Assembly (NCBI GenBank): GCA_037957365.1
Contig: JARHVA010000592.1
Span: 1,563,501-1,627,500 of the forward strand
Origin: Torreya grandis
Lineage: Eukaryota; Streptophyta; Pinopsida; Cupressales; Taxaceae
Reading direction: 5' to 3'
Length of the DNA stretch: 64,000 nucleotides
Under the pieces are notes generated by a model. It did not search any database. It saw only the letters and a program-made list of their open reading frames with translations, and was not told the origin of the DNA. Made by a program: the position numbers and the translations under genes. This document shows, one piece after another, positions 45,101 through 56,490 of this stretch. Each line of letters starts with the position of its first letter. Positions within the stretch are counted from its first letter, which is position 1.

Positions 45101-46760
45101 TACCCTAAATCACCACTACTTTTCCATCTACTATAAATTTTAATTCCATGGTTTGATACTTTTGGGTAAATTCCCCCAAAGAATGTAGCCATTGAACACC
45201 TAGCACCAAATCTGTTTCACCAATGCCTACGACATAGAAATCATCATTTATTTGATGTCTTCCCAATGTGAGATGGAGTTGTTGAATTTTTCAAGTGCAT
45301 GGAATGGTAAAACCATCAGCACCTGTCACCTTAAAACCTTGAAATTCTTCATCTTTCAAATCCATTTTTGTTACTAGTCCATCAATGAAATTGTGGGTGG
45401 CCCCACTATTTACCAACACAGTGATTTTTTGCCCTTGCAGACTCCCTCTTACTCTAAAGGGATGGTATCTTGGAGCTCCTGATAAAGTCGCAAGGGTATT
45501 CTCCAATGCCTTTTCCACTTTTTTTAATTCATATATTGTTTCTTCAGCTTCAACTTCTTCATCGAGTTCACCATCTGAAACAACTTCAATGTAATGGACT
45601 TGCCCCTTTCCCAAACAACAGTGACCTGGTACCCAAGGGTCCTTACAAGTGAAGCATAAGTTTTTCCTCAGTGCGTTTCTTGTTTCTGTCTTCTTACCTG
45701 ATTTAGGTGGATCCCTTGGTTGGAATCCACCTGATTGAAACAGTCTTCTTTGTTGGCTATATGGTGTTGTCCCTTGCTGTCCTGAAGACATGGTCTATGG
45801 TTGTCTGCTATTGGCTATTCTCGGCAATATAAATGGCACCATTTTATTTCTTGGTGTTGATGTCTCTAAACCCAATGCCTTTTTTATTGTTTCTTGGAGG
45901 AAGGATTAAAGGCTTTGACTAAACCCTTGAGTGGCTCAATCAATCCTTGCATGAACAATACTATAAGCCTCCTTTCAGTGATGTCCAGAACCATCATGGT
46001 GGGCCTCTGAAACTCCGCCACATAGTCTTCCACATTGCTACTTTGTTTTAATAGGGTCAATTCCCAAAAATGAATTTCAGAGTCAATTCTATCGAATCTT
46101 TCCATCAACCTCCTAGTAAATTCATCATATGATTTAATGAGATCATGCTCTTGTGTAATCCACCCATGATACCACCATTCATGAGTTGTTCCTTCAAGAT
46201 GAAGGGTTGCAAATTTGATCGCTTTTTCTATCATAGGTCAGAAAGATAAGTAGGTATCTAATTTTTGTATCAATGCTCGAGCCGCGCATTTGTTAAAGCC
46301 ATCGAAAGTAGACAAAGTCAATTTACCAACGCATGTTGAAGATCTCTTTGAGTATTTTGGGGACTATGTTCCGTTTTGGTACCATTTCGATTGCTTTTCA
46401 TTTCCATGAATTTTGTGAGTGGTATTTCCCTCTATATTCCATCTGAAAGGGCTCGATATTCTTCAAAACAAGATGTAAGGTCCTCTCCCAATGAAGTTTG
46501 GGTTTATTCATCCATAATCGATTTGTTTCTCGAAATAAATTTAGGTTGAAAAGGTCTCTTTGAAGAACTCATGGTTGTTTTTTGAAGGATTTGATTATGG
46601 CTAGTATTAGAATGGCTATTTTCACCATTTTTATATCTAGGATTTGTCATAGATTGTATTGCGAGAGCTAATTGAGTCATTATATTAGCCAGTTGTTCTG
46701 GACCTTGAATAAGTCTATCAATCCGTTCAACATCTTGGTTCTTCTCTCTCACATTTGCCC
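42111..46760 (-). pseudogene. Chromovirus gag-pol: Gag, protease, RT, RNase H, integrase, chromodomain
   Basis: In coding order: Gag remnants 46,752-45,884 (FATLHLEGTTHEWWYH, DYVAEFQRPTMMV), zinc knuckle C-F-T-C-K-D-P-W-V-P-G-H-C-C and protease (45,791-45,291; the active-site Asp reads Asn in VNSGATHNFID), RT (44,793-44,458 with [16 protein letters not shown] and motif [15 protein letters not shown], Asp to Asn), catalytic F-F-D-D-I-L-I-Y-S at about 44,400, RNase H (44,204-43,656, CDASSE and RTDHNNL), integrase (43,365-42,952, WEGISMDFVIGLP, DRDNSFMSSF), integrase tail (42,806-42,579) and chromodomain (about 42,360-42,250, YLIHWKILPVDDVTWE). The chromodomain places it in the chromoviruses, which target heterochromatin marks. 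At least two catalytic residues and the frame are lost. Confidence 0.92.
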
Positions 46761-46886
46761 TTTATTCTCTATTTTCGGTTTCTTCCTTTTGTTGATCAGA
46801 ACCCTTAATTTTAATACTCAAATAACAACGGATTTCTTTATCATCACCTTGCATAAAGTTTTCGTTCCACACGCTGGCAGGATAGA

Positions 46887-46901
46887 GAGCTCTGATAACA
46901 C
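46887..46901 (-). other. Chromovirus primer-binding site
   Basis: On the minus strand GTGTTATCAGAGCTC directly follows the right LTR. It matches the Met-tRNA primer site with small changes. Confidence 0.8.
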
Positions 46902-47480
46902 TGTAATATTCCTAATCGAAATATTATACAATAATTTGATTTCCTTGGAATTCCCTTGAAATAATATTGTATAAATATAGAGTTGTACTTGGAATAATAC
47001 TCTAAATAATAAAATATAATTGTATTAATAATAAAATATAAATCCTCAAGGGGTTTCGTCATTAGGTTATAGTGATGACAAGGGTTTTCGTCCTTAAAAA
47101 TGATTGTAAAGCATGATGCTTGTACAAGGTTAAATATTTGAATATACGATTTAATGATTTTCCTTCCCACCAATCGTTGAATATAAATACCTTCATAGCT
47201 TTCCATCAAGCGACATGTCTTCTCTAAAGATTGTGACCTTTTGTCAAATGAATGTTAATTACTAATTAATTAATTAATTAATTAATAATTAATGCTGTTA
47301 ATGACTATTGTTTATATGCATAGGGGCACTCCCCTTTTATAATAAATGACTGTTGTTTGTTTTTGGCGCTCCCTCCATGGGCGATTTTCTAGTTAAATTG
47401 CAGCGCTCCTCAAATGTAGCAATTTCGTATTGTTGTATGGTGATTGGCGATTTGTTGCTAGTTGTGGAGGGGATCTTACA
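46902..47480 (-). repeat. Chromovirus 5' LTR, 579 bp
   Basis: Plus-strand view: starts TGTAATATTCC, ends GGATCTTACA, followed by the target copy AAATA. It is colinear with the 3' LTR apart from the insertion in the latter. It contains an AATTAATTAATT run near 47,265-47,290. Confidence 0.9.
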
Positions 47481-47596
47481 AAATAATCATTTTTAATTAA
47501 TTAAAAGCTGGTGCAATTAATAATATTTTTTTTTATTTTTGACTATAACTTTGAAGTAATTATTTAATAATTGAAAAATAAAAAATGATTCATTAA

Positions 47597-47730
47597 AGCT
47601 TATTAGTACCTAACTAGCTAATTTATTATTGGTTGAAACTCCTTATAATTATCTTTAATTAGTTTAATCGTTACCAACTATAACGAGATAGTCATTTATT
47701 AAATCATGGATACAAAATATTATTTAAAGA
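47597..47730. repeat. Direct repeat flanking the chromovirus (right copy)
   Basis: Partner of 39,660-39,795 (shared TATTAGTACCTAACTA.CTA and GGTTGAA). Together they indicate a tandem or terminal duplication at the pre-insertion site, possibly the pseudo-LTRs of the Penelope-like element. Confidence 0.6.
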
Positions 47731-47860
47731 AACTAACTTTTGGACTATGACTTTTTAACAACTATTGCATTTACTTTTTTGTGTGATCCCGTGAGTAGCA
47801 TCATGGAAATTTAGAAGGTTTTATCTTTAGATAGGGATGCTCGTTTGCAATCTATTTCAT

Positions 47861-47910
47861 TGTTTCATCCTGATGATGGATCACAGAATGTGATCTGAAA
47901 TGTTGATCAA
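47861..47910 (+). ncRNA. Hammerhead-ribozyme-like core, Penelope-associated
   Basis: CTGATGA (47,870-47,876) is followed by a 7-bp stem (GGATCAC / GTGATCT, one G-T pair) with loop AGAAT, and then GAAA (47,897-47,900). This is exactly the conserved CUGANGA-stem II-GAAA hammerhead core. Penelope-like retroelements carry such ribozymes in their terminal repeats, and a Penelope reverse transcriptase fragment lies on the other side of the chromovirus. Stem III is minimal and stem I pairs poorly (TTTCATC with GATCAAAAAC), so activity is doubtful. Confidence 0.6.
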
Positions 47911-47939
47911 AAACTCTTACACAGTTGTTTCCAAAAGCT

Positions 47940-48738
47940 CTTTTCATTCATTATGGACTGTAAAAAAATCAGATCTCTAATTTTATATATTTTTTGTACA
48001 GCCATATCCAGTCGTACCAAACCCAGGGCAAACAAGCATACCTGATCCCCATACGAGTACCAAAACCAGCAACTTAGAAAGTAATAATAAAGTTCAATCA
48101 TCTTCACAGAATTTGATTCGTGTTAATGCCAATAACATATTCCGTCACTCCAATTTATCTTAAAGTTACTAATTGGTTTGATCCAAGCAAGTTTTTTTTT
48201 CTTGTCAACCAGCTAAGTACAAAAACAATTTGGTAATTATGTTTTTCAAAGATTTTACAGTTTAGTTAATAGCTTAATATGACTCTTTTTAAATAAAAAG
48301 AATAAATATGCATATATTAGTTAATACATGCAATGGGATTTTGAATATTCTATTGATTTTCATTTGGCCAGAAATTGTTAAGGATGGAAAGGATAATCAC
48401 AGTCAATGTCCAAGGTCATTATCAAATTCCCTTGAATAATATTCCAGGCAGCCTTGTTCATATTCTTGAGGGCCAACAAGTACTCTTCCTAGGTACAAGT
48501 CTCAGAGCTTTGGTAGAATGCAGTCACAACTTACTCCCAAGTAGTTATTTCTAGCTCGTCTTCTTATTCCTACCTCCATTCAGTCACCAGTCTGATGCTG
48601 GCCCTTCAAGATGCAATGTGGCAACCTGGATATTTTGGTAACACCCATAGGATTAATCAGAAAAAATGGGACAGAATTCCTGTCCAAGCTCTTCACTTAC
48701 TAACTTCACTGCAACTAAAGTTAGGAATGGGAATCCTC
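47940..48738. other. Unassigned sequence before the TR-GAG-like element
   Basis: No ORF with a family and no terminal repeat. It is moderately AT-rich; the Penelope-like element may extend a little into it. Confidence 0.35.
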
Positions 48739-49103
48739 TATAGTCCATCATGTTAGTATTGTTATATGAATATGAATAAAATAAAGGTTTTGGTGCTCGA
48801 CTTAGTGATGTTGTTATTTATTGTATTTTTGGCTTAGGCAGTGTATTAATCATATTTTGTTTATGTACGGTTGGAGTTGACGAATGTGTCTTAACCGACA
48901 TGCATTGGTCTTGTAAATAGTCAGTCAAATGTTTGGGTAACGATGCTGATGTGACAGGTCCTCCCAATACTGAGCATTGTAATGTACACTATCTATGCAA
49001 GAAATTTGTTGTTCTCTCATGTTCTTCTGTGCTATGTTCATTGTATGTATTTATGATTTTGCAAATAGTTTTCTTTTGGTAGTGTAGTTTTTTATAGCAA
49101 ACA
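48739..49103 (+). repeat. 5' LTR of the TR-GAG-like element
   Basis: It starts TATAGTCCATCATG where the 3' LTR has TGTAGTCCATCATG, and ends near TTTATAGCAAACA. The shared order of landmarks (GATGTTATTTATTGTATT, CACTATCTATGCAA, GCTATGTTCAT) with the 3' LTR is clear. The exact 3' border is uncertain by some tens of bases, and no standard Met-tRNA primer site follows. Confidence 0.75.
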
Positions 49104-49279
49104 TTTTTTGCATTGTTACCTTTGCATAGTGTAAGGTAGAAGCAAAAGTCGGTCAACAATAACCACTGACAACAAGGCATTACATTATCTTACAAGATCT
49201 CGGTATTGAACATAACTGTCAAGCACGACAACAAAAGATTTTCCAATGGTACAAAGAGAGGTGTTGTCAAGAAGAGGAT

Positions 49280-50057
49280 ATAAGATTTGACGACCGATGT
49301 GATACAAGAAAGAATTAATGACATTGATCCCGAACAAAGCGGTAGAAGAAGACGATGCGGTCAAGGGGTGGACCAAGAAATTAGACGGTCTACACAATTA
49401 GTGGAACAACAAGAAAGAAGACAGGTTGTGAGAGGCAGCCAATTCTAAAAAATCCATCACAAGAAGTATAAAGCAAAAGTCGAAGCCAAAGCATGAGTAT
49501 AAGTAGGAGCTAGAGATGGAATTGGAGGACCATGTGCCACTCACGAACAAGGAGTGGGTAGAGATTGCAAGACAGTTGCCATTTCTTGAGGAAGGAAATG
49601 CGGGCCTTGCCGAACAAACTGGGTGGGAGAGTGCTACAAAAGAATCAAGTGAAAAGCCCACACAAACCCCTCATTAAAAGGGACTTCTTTATCCCAAATT
49701 AGAGTTTAATTACTTCTTCTCGATTGAAGAGAGAGGCCTACAAAACAAATATTCGCCGCATTGAGGATTTACTAGTTGATGAAGTCAAGCCAAGAACACC
49801 AAAGCAGCCAACAAGACAAATTCAAGTGAGCAACAAAAGAGAGGTACTTGATGACGAGCCAAGCAGTATATGGATCCCCTAACCAAAGGAAGGAATGAGA
49901 TTGGGATGTGTCCAACAGTACCAAGGAACGTCCAGGACAAACCATCTCGAGGAGGAGACTCATACTAGAGTCACGTCAAAGCCAAAATTAAAGTCATACA
50001 AGGTCAACAATCATGGTCACAAGCACTCCACTAAGTCTAAATTCAGAGAGGCAGAAG
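49280..50057 (+). pseudogene. N-terminal Gag region of the TR-GAG-like element
   Basis: A coding-like stretch (ERINDIDPEQSGRRRRC, QEIRRSTQLVEQQERRQVV) continues with stops up to the nested solo LTR at 50,058. The highly charged, Arg/Gln-rich character fits the start of a plant Gag. No domain is recognisable in this part. Confidence 0.5.
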
Positions 50058-52009
50058 TGTAATATCCCTTGCTCAAACTAACCTTGGAATGCTGATTAGA
50101 GGCTCAAGGAATATCGTCGAACACCTTTCATACAATCTCTTTACTTGTTGTTTCTGTATTTCTGTCTGATTGGTTCTTGCTTGAATAAGTTTTGAACGTT
50201 GCAATTAGTGTTTTGAATGCTTCTAACAATGCAAGATGGATTGACAATGTTATAGGAATGATATATTAATTGTTCTTGAACTTCCTCATACATATAGGTG
50301 ACTGAAATTGACTTGTACAGCTAGTAGACATAATGTCAAACACTTGTGACTTGGAAATGTTTCAAAGAATAGCTACAGACCATTGACATTCAAACAAACA
50401 ATTCTTATGCAAATTTCATATGCCAATAATCACCTACAGCTGCAAGGTATTTTCACAAGCAATTGTCCCACAAACTGAATATGCAATAAGATCATCTACA
50501 GCCAATGACAAATTGTCAAACAATTGGCATGCATCCTAAAATGATAATCAAATGCATTTGATATAAGCATTACATCTAACAATTATCATGTAATTTATTT
50601 CCCCAAGGTTGGTAATCTATCTCAATACCATAGAATGAAGAGCCAAGTCTCTTGGCATTACAATGTAATACAGTCCCTAGTGTTTGAGATAAAAATAGCA
50701 GCTACAAACTCATTCAAAATGCCTATATATAATGTGATTATCATAGGAGAACCTGTTCACATGAAGCACCTATGCTGGAGAAGGTGCAGCCTCAATGAAA
50801 TAGAACCAAACGTCCTCTCCACAAGCCAAATCGAACCCTTAATGGTGCTGCCCTTGTTTCAAACCTGAAGTTGCAGATAATAAGAATATTCACACCTTAT
50901 TCACTTCCAAATATGCATCAAATATCATTGCCCATCCTTAGGAAGGGAGTGCCCAAGATCATAGGAGAAATTGATGAGTATTAAGCTCCCAATCTGCAAA
51001 TATGTGAAGTCTGATATGCCAATCGATGGCTGCCAATGTGCCTCTAAAACCCACGATTTTTTCCCACAATAAATATGAATATTTTAAACCACCAAATGCC
51101 TTCAAAATGAACCTCAATAATCTGCTTATTCCTTTCACATTGCTTCAATTACTATAGCGATCACTGTTCACGCCACTATTCTCGTCATCAACAATTTTCA
51201 GATCTGCAAATGGTTAACCTTTTGAAACCCTTGTGAAACTTAATGTATTCTCTAATTTAAGCACAGATTGGACTCCTGAATGAAGCCCACAATGAAGCAG
51301 TAATTCGGATGATATTCCACAACCTCAAAATTGCATTACCAATTGAGAGTCTTCGTTCCCAATGGCTGAAGTAATGGTAGAAACCCTTGCTGGTCTCATC
51401 ACCAACAATCTCAAAATCAAATATCAATTCTTGGATGATATGAAGCTTGGGTGACCCTCTTAATATACTTTTTTCTCTCCTCATGAAGTCAGCCCATCTA
51501 GAAGCTTCCTTCTTATAATATTTTAGTTGCACTTTTAATAATATTAAAATATGACTTTATAAATAATAAATTGAAATGGCCCCCTTTTTATGCCACATGA
51601 CCCCTCAAGTCATAAAGTGTAAATATAACGTTAAAATATAATATTAAAATATTAATTATTATTAAAGTGACCTTTAATAATAATTAAGCATCATAACTTA
51701 AGCCAAACACCTTATTTCTCCAGGCCAACTGAATACCGGAATTGACACTGCTGAAATATCCCATTCAGGCGCCCTGCTATAAATAGTAATCTTGACTGAA
51801 TGAATTACTATAAATAGTATGAGAGAAAGAGCCCTGAAACCCTTGCAAAGGCCAACCCTAAAACTTACTGAACTCTGAAGAAGAAATAAACCATCCACTA
51901 ACTAGGTTTTTGTCACAAAAGACCCTCTAACCATCTGAGTTAGCCTACGAGGGCCAGTGATAAGCTAAACCATCATAAAACAAGATCACGCTAAAAAGGG
52001 GACATTACA
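50058..52009 (+). mobile_element. Solo LTR, 1,952 bp, target duplication AGAAG
   Basis: It starts TGTAATATCC (50,058), ends GGACATTACA (52,000-52,009), and AGAAG lies on both sides (50,053-50,057 and 52,010-52,014). It interrupts the Gag frame: the coding sense before and after it belongs to one gene. Two TATA boxes (TATAAATA at 51,778 and 51,809), about 31 bp apart, lie in the last 240 bp. The ends match the gypsy LTR at 5,616, so it belongs to the same broad group. Confidence 0.92.
51778..51816 (+). promoter_or_regulatory. Duplicated LTR TATA boxes
   Basis: CTATAAATAG occurs twice within about 40 bp, each in a TACTATAAATAG- or TGCTATAAATAG-like context, upstream of AGAGAAAGAGCCC. This is the expected position of an LTR core promoter. 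Duplication of the box could give two start sites. Confidence 0.6.
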
Positions 52010-52760
52010 AGAAGCTGCCAAAATTTACTGGCAATGAATTGGAAGGCCCCGTGTGACATTGTAGAACATGCACTACCATTTGGACTGCCAATAGGCAGAC
52101 AGATGAGCAACACTGGTTGTGGTCATTCCCAGCCACACTGAGAGGGGTGGCTATTGAATAGTTTACAGATACACCAGCAAGCAATAATATTTCTAGCGAA
52201 AACTTCAGAAAGCAATTGAAAAAGAGTTTAAGCTCCTCTGAGACAACAATGAAATTGTCACCAATATTTATAACACCCAGCAAGGAAAACATGAAAGTGT
52301 ACAAGCTTAAAACATGAAAGTGTACTTGTGGATTTGTTGTGAAAACTTGATATGGAACTCGCTGATGACTTAAAAAAGCATTGGTTCATTGAGGGACTTA
52401 TTATAAAAGTGTACCCTCGTTAAGGAACCACCCGCCACGCTAACAAAGCCAAATAATAACTGACATCAAAATTATAGTAGTGGTGGTAGTTGGACTCAAT
52501 GTTACTCCCAAGGTCAACCGATTGTACAATGCTATAAGTATAAAGCGTGGCGACATTTCGAAGAGATTGCCCCAGGAATCAAAATAACATTAGACTTATT
52601 TGCAAATGGTGTGGGCCCAAGAACCATAATGATGACAACTATTTAAAGCAAGTGTCTGAAGTGAACATAAACATGATTGATATAATCAAGGACAGTAATG
52701 GCAATCATGAGTGCACAAGCAAAGAAATCCATATACCCTAATCCAAGAACAGTGAAGGAA
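52010..52760 (+). pseudogene. Gag capsid region and zinc knuckle of the TR-GAG-like element
   Basis: Directly after the solo LTR the frame reads KLPKFTGNELEGPV, CTTIWTANRQTDEQHWLWSF and PATLRGVAIE.FTDTPA, the standard plant retrotransposon Gag domain with stops. A knuckle remnant C-K-W-C-G-P-K-N-H-N-D-D-N-Y (about 52,600) has lost its last Cys. It would build the particle shell, but the frame is broken. Confidence 0.8.
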
Positions 52761-53129
52761 AGACTTTTCAAATCAAGGGCAGATGTTGAGTAGGCCATGG
52801 TTGAAGGATGAAGGCAATCCCATGAGCGGACAAGTACAATGACCAATCGATTAGTGTCAAGCAGGGCAATTGCAAGACAATTCTTGCAAACTACAATGCT
52901 TTTAAAGGTAGCAGATTTATTGCAAAGCATTAAAGAACTAAAAATTGCATTAACCACCATCATACCCGACAATGGCCCCAACATGGAGCATGCAATGACA
53001 CACCTAGCATCAAAGGTAACATTGAACAATGGGGGGAACAAGCAGCAGAAGAATGAACCCAGAGTCAAGCCCCCATTGTCAGGTGATCAAGTGATTGACC
53101 CCATGCTCCTAACAATGAATCTAACCTGA

Positions 53130-54060
53130 TGATTGGTAGTAGAATACAAGGAGATACTTGGGAGAAACCTAGCAAACAATATTATGGATGGTGGTTTGGG
53201 TGTAAACATTCTTTCAGAGGACACTTGGAAATGTCTCAGAAAACAAACTCTCTAACATTCCTACTGATGGGAGCAAACTAGTATAGCGTAAATGCATTGG
53301 GCGTACTAATGGGACAAAGGGTATTTATTGGAACCCAGCCTTTTATGTTGAATTTTTTAGTCATCTCTTTGAGAAAAAAGGCCTATGATGCGCTAATGGA
53401 TCATGGTTGGTTCATAGCAGCCATAGCAAACCAGAATTGGGAGAAACATCTACTCTCCATTGAAAACAAAGGCTGGAAATATGTGATAGATCTAAAGGGT
53501 CGGGTAGTAAGTGAGAAACCAGCCTCGTTTGACTCATTGAACTCGAACTCCAAAGAAGAATGTAGAAAAGATGGAAACCAAGGTACTATGGAGCTAGTCG
53601 ACAAAGGGATCTTGGAGTTACACTCGTGCTCTGAAGATGAGACAAACTCTTTTGACAGTGTCTTCCATGGGCAGATGGAATACTATAAGGTGTTCTAGCC
53701 AGATTGCAATAGCATTGAATTATGGAGATAGAAAAAGGCTTCAAGAGAGATGACTAGAATGGCAGAAACAAACCTTAGTGATGTTGTGTCTTCCTTGACC
53801 GTTGATGCCATAGTCAACTTACCCTTCCAAGTTCATAGAAGTCGAGAATGCAAAACTAGATGATAAGTTGACCCGCAAGTTTGAAAGTGTAGCCAACATG
53901 ACGTTCACAAAGCTGAATATAGTGAGCGTGAATGTGATGTATAAGGATAAAATTACAATAAAACGTGAAGTACAACCTCCTAAAGTATGCACGTTGGATG
54001 TGAATATGATAACCTTAAATGAACAAAGAATAATGGCACATTAGGCGATCAAGGTCGTGT
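53130..54060 (+). pseudogene. Aspartic protease region of the TR-GAG-like element
   Basis: The frame has MDGGLGVNILSEDTWKCL, where the active-site motif DGGS reads DGGL, followed by IGTQPFMLNFLVISLRKKAY, DALMDHGWFIAA and SIENKGWKYVIDLKGRVVSE, typical of the protease and following linker in this gypsy group. An acidic linker (53,550-53,698) and coding-like sequence continue to about 54,060 (VENAKLDDKLTRKFESVANM). Reverse transcriptase should follow but does not. Confidence 0.72.
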
Positions 54061-54296
54061 TGAGGCAAGGGACGTATCGTCGTGACCACTTCTTGCAACA
54101 CATAAATTTTAAACAAAGGGAACTTTTATTAAAGAGGCAAAGGCAACACGAGCATTATAAGTAATAAAGGCACAATAATTTCAAGCCCAAGGCACTTATA
54201 TTAAAAAATAATGTTCGATTGGAAATAAAGTTGGGGACATTTTAAGTACTTTGGCTAGGGCCATTTAAAATTATATAGACTTCAAATATAGGTTGT

Positions 54297-55636
54297 GACC
54301 ATGATCGATCCCGTAGTCTAGAGCAACAAAATTGAATGCACAAGTATCAAGGGGTCAAAAATACATGGTAAGCAAATTAAAAAATTTAAAAGTGAAATTG
54401 CTTATATGAATGAGACCCACGAAAAACTAAAATATAACTACGAAGGGACAAGTCAATTAACAGAAAGGAATGATTAAAAATTGCAAATTAAAATAGAGTG
54501 GAAATAAAACTAAAAAATTCAAAACCCCTAAAAGCAAAAGGCTAAGTTATAAGGATTTTATGACTAATATAATATATACTTTTGCATGACTACCCCCTCC
54601 TATGAATGAGTCGTACCAAGCCGAAGCCCGCCTAGGTATAATACCAGCTGGGTCTATCACTGGATAAAGGGAGAAAGAGGGATAGGGAGATAGGGGGGAG
54701 AGGGTTAGAGAATCAACAAACGGAAGTCGGCCCATAATTGAGACTATACAGCCTCTCCTATATGATTGTTGTTGCAACCGTACACTGCTAGCAAGCCTAC
54801 AACCCTGCCTCCCTCCCGTTTGTATGATTGCATGGTGTAGCGGTGTACATCTCCTCTTCCTATGTACATATATGTCCTATAACATGCAACCTTCTTCCCA
54901 AACTTGTATTTTGTTCCTTGCATTTGTGTACTTCACTCTTTCAGTCATCTGAAATATACTAGGGTCTGACCATGATCGATCCCATAGTCTAGAGAAACAA
55001 AATTGAATGCACAAGTATCAAGGGGTCAAAAATACATGGTAAGCAAATTAAAAAATTTAAAAGTGAAATTGCTTATGTGAATGAGACCCACGAAAAACTA
55101 AAATATAACAATGAAGGGACAAGTCAATTAACAGCAAGGAATGATGAAAATTTGCAAAGTAAAATATAGTGGAAATAAAACTAAAAAATTCAAAACCTCT
55201 AAAAGCAAAAGGCTAAGTTATAAGGATTTCATGACTAATATAATATATACTTTTGCATGACTACCCCATCCTATGAATGAGTCATACCAAGCCTAAGCCC
55301 GCCTAGGTATAATACCAGCTGGATCTATCACCGGATAGAGGGAGAAAGAGGGATAGAGGGATAGGGGGGAGAGGGCTAGAGAATCGACTAACAGAATTTG
55401 GCCCATAAATGAGACCATACGTCCCCTCCTATATGATTGCTGTTGCAACCGTACACTGCTAGCAAGCCTACAAACCTGCCTCCCCCCTGTTCGTATGATT
55501 GCTTGGTGTAGCGGTGTACATCTCCTCTTCCTATGTACGTATCTCTCCTACAACATACAACCTTCTTCCCAAACTTGTATTTTGTCCCTTGCGTTTGTGT
55601 TCTTCACTCTTTCAGTCATCTGAAATATACTAGATG
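54297..55636 (+). repeat. 671-bp direct tandem duplication inside the element
   Basis: Copy 1 (54,297-54,967) and copy 2 (54,968-about 55,636) are about 93-95% identical, sharing GACCATGATCGATCCC, TCAAGGGGTCAAAAATACAT, GAATGAGTC.TACCAAGCC and TTTCAGTCATCTGAAATATA. A G/A-rich AGAGGGATAGGG(G)AGA tract lies in each. No ORF is conserved. It takes the place where pol would be expected. Confidence 0.9.
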
Positions 55637-56477
55637 AAGATGAAAGGTGCAACGAAACTCTGCACGAAGGAAATGAATCATCTGTAGCAAAGAATATTAT
55701 TAAATGGGAATGTGGAAACAATGCTGAAACTCCAGAATCGAAGTAGGTAACAGTAAGGCAAACATCGTAAGGGCTGAAGCAGATATTAAACACGAGTTTC
55801 CAACTGCATGGATTTTGTATGAAAATCAGCCCAGGCAAGTGTTGGGCCTTACTGATAAATTTTCCTGTTTGAAAAGAGCAGTTAGTGGCTTTGAAGGTTT
55901 CAAGGGAACAAAATTCAGGCTGCATATTTTTGTATAAAATAAGGCTAAGCCAATGCAAGAGCAAGATTTTTTTGGAGACTTTCTACTAAAAGAAACGCAT
56001 AATTTTTTTCAAGCAGCAGCCTGTATTGGACACCAAACTTGTGAAAATAATGATGAAAAACACAAAGGGGAAATTTCCGTTTTGGTTGAGCAAGGTAAAT
56101 TGCGCACCAAAGAGGCAGTTATTCAATTTGAAGAACTAAATACATTGCAGCCAGGGCGCGTAAGGGATTTTCCTGAGAAATTAAAATTGCAGTGGGATTT
56201 TTCAAAAGCACTTCAGCAAGGCAATGTCAAGGCATATGCTGGATGTTTTTGAAAAAATTTCAAGCAAGGAAGCCTTTTTGGGGAGGATTCAGCAGTTTTA
56301 CTACAGTATATGTACTCTGAGATGAAAACAAGCAGTTGAAGGCAAGTGGGACAGCCTCTTCAAGATCACGATCAGCTGGAGCAGCCTTCCTTTTAGGGAT
56401 GTCTTATTTCCCCACCCTTCATCTCATTCTTTGTGATATTCCATTTGGATTGTGTCAGAAGGAACTCCAACTTTTTT
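55637..56477 (+). other. 3' internal region of the TR-GAG-like element
   Basis: There is an open frame at 55,953-56,252 (99 codons, MQEQDFFGDFLLKETHN...) without a known domain. It may be a leftover of a third ORF or chance. Otherwise no motif is seen before the polypurine tract. Confidence 0.4.
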
Positions 56478-56490
56478 AAAGGGGGGAAAA
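56478..56490 (+). other. Polypurine tract
   Basis: AAAGGGGGGAAAA directly precedes the 3' LTR start TGTAGTCC, as expected for the plus-strand primer of an LTR retrotransposon, and sets the plus orientation. Confidence 0.85.

Larger units (their letters stand above)
39811..47480 (-). mobile_element. Complete Ty3/gypsy chromovirus, 7.7 kb, minus strand, inactive
   Basis: Both LTRs, target duplication and gene order are present. AAATA flanks it at 39,806-39,810 and 47,481-47,485. The 5' LTR is at the right (46,902-47,480) and the 3' LTR at the left (39,811-42,192, interrupted). The Met-tRNA-type primer site lies inside the right LTR and a chromodomain ends the polyprotein. The LTRs differ at many positions and all ORFs are broken, so the insertion is old. 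It appears to have landed in a Penelope-like element. Confidence 0.92.

Noticed and set aside
52643..53068. 141-residue minus-strand ORF
   Set aside because: It is the antisense shadow of the Gag/protease remnant on the plus strand.
54547..54777. 76-residue minus-strand ORF in the 671-bp duplication
   Set aside because: It is not kept open in the second copy and has no recognisable family.
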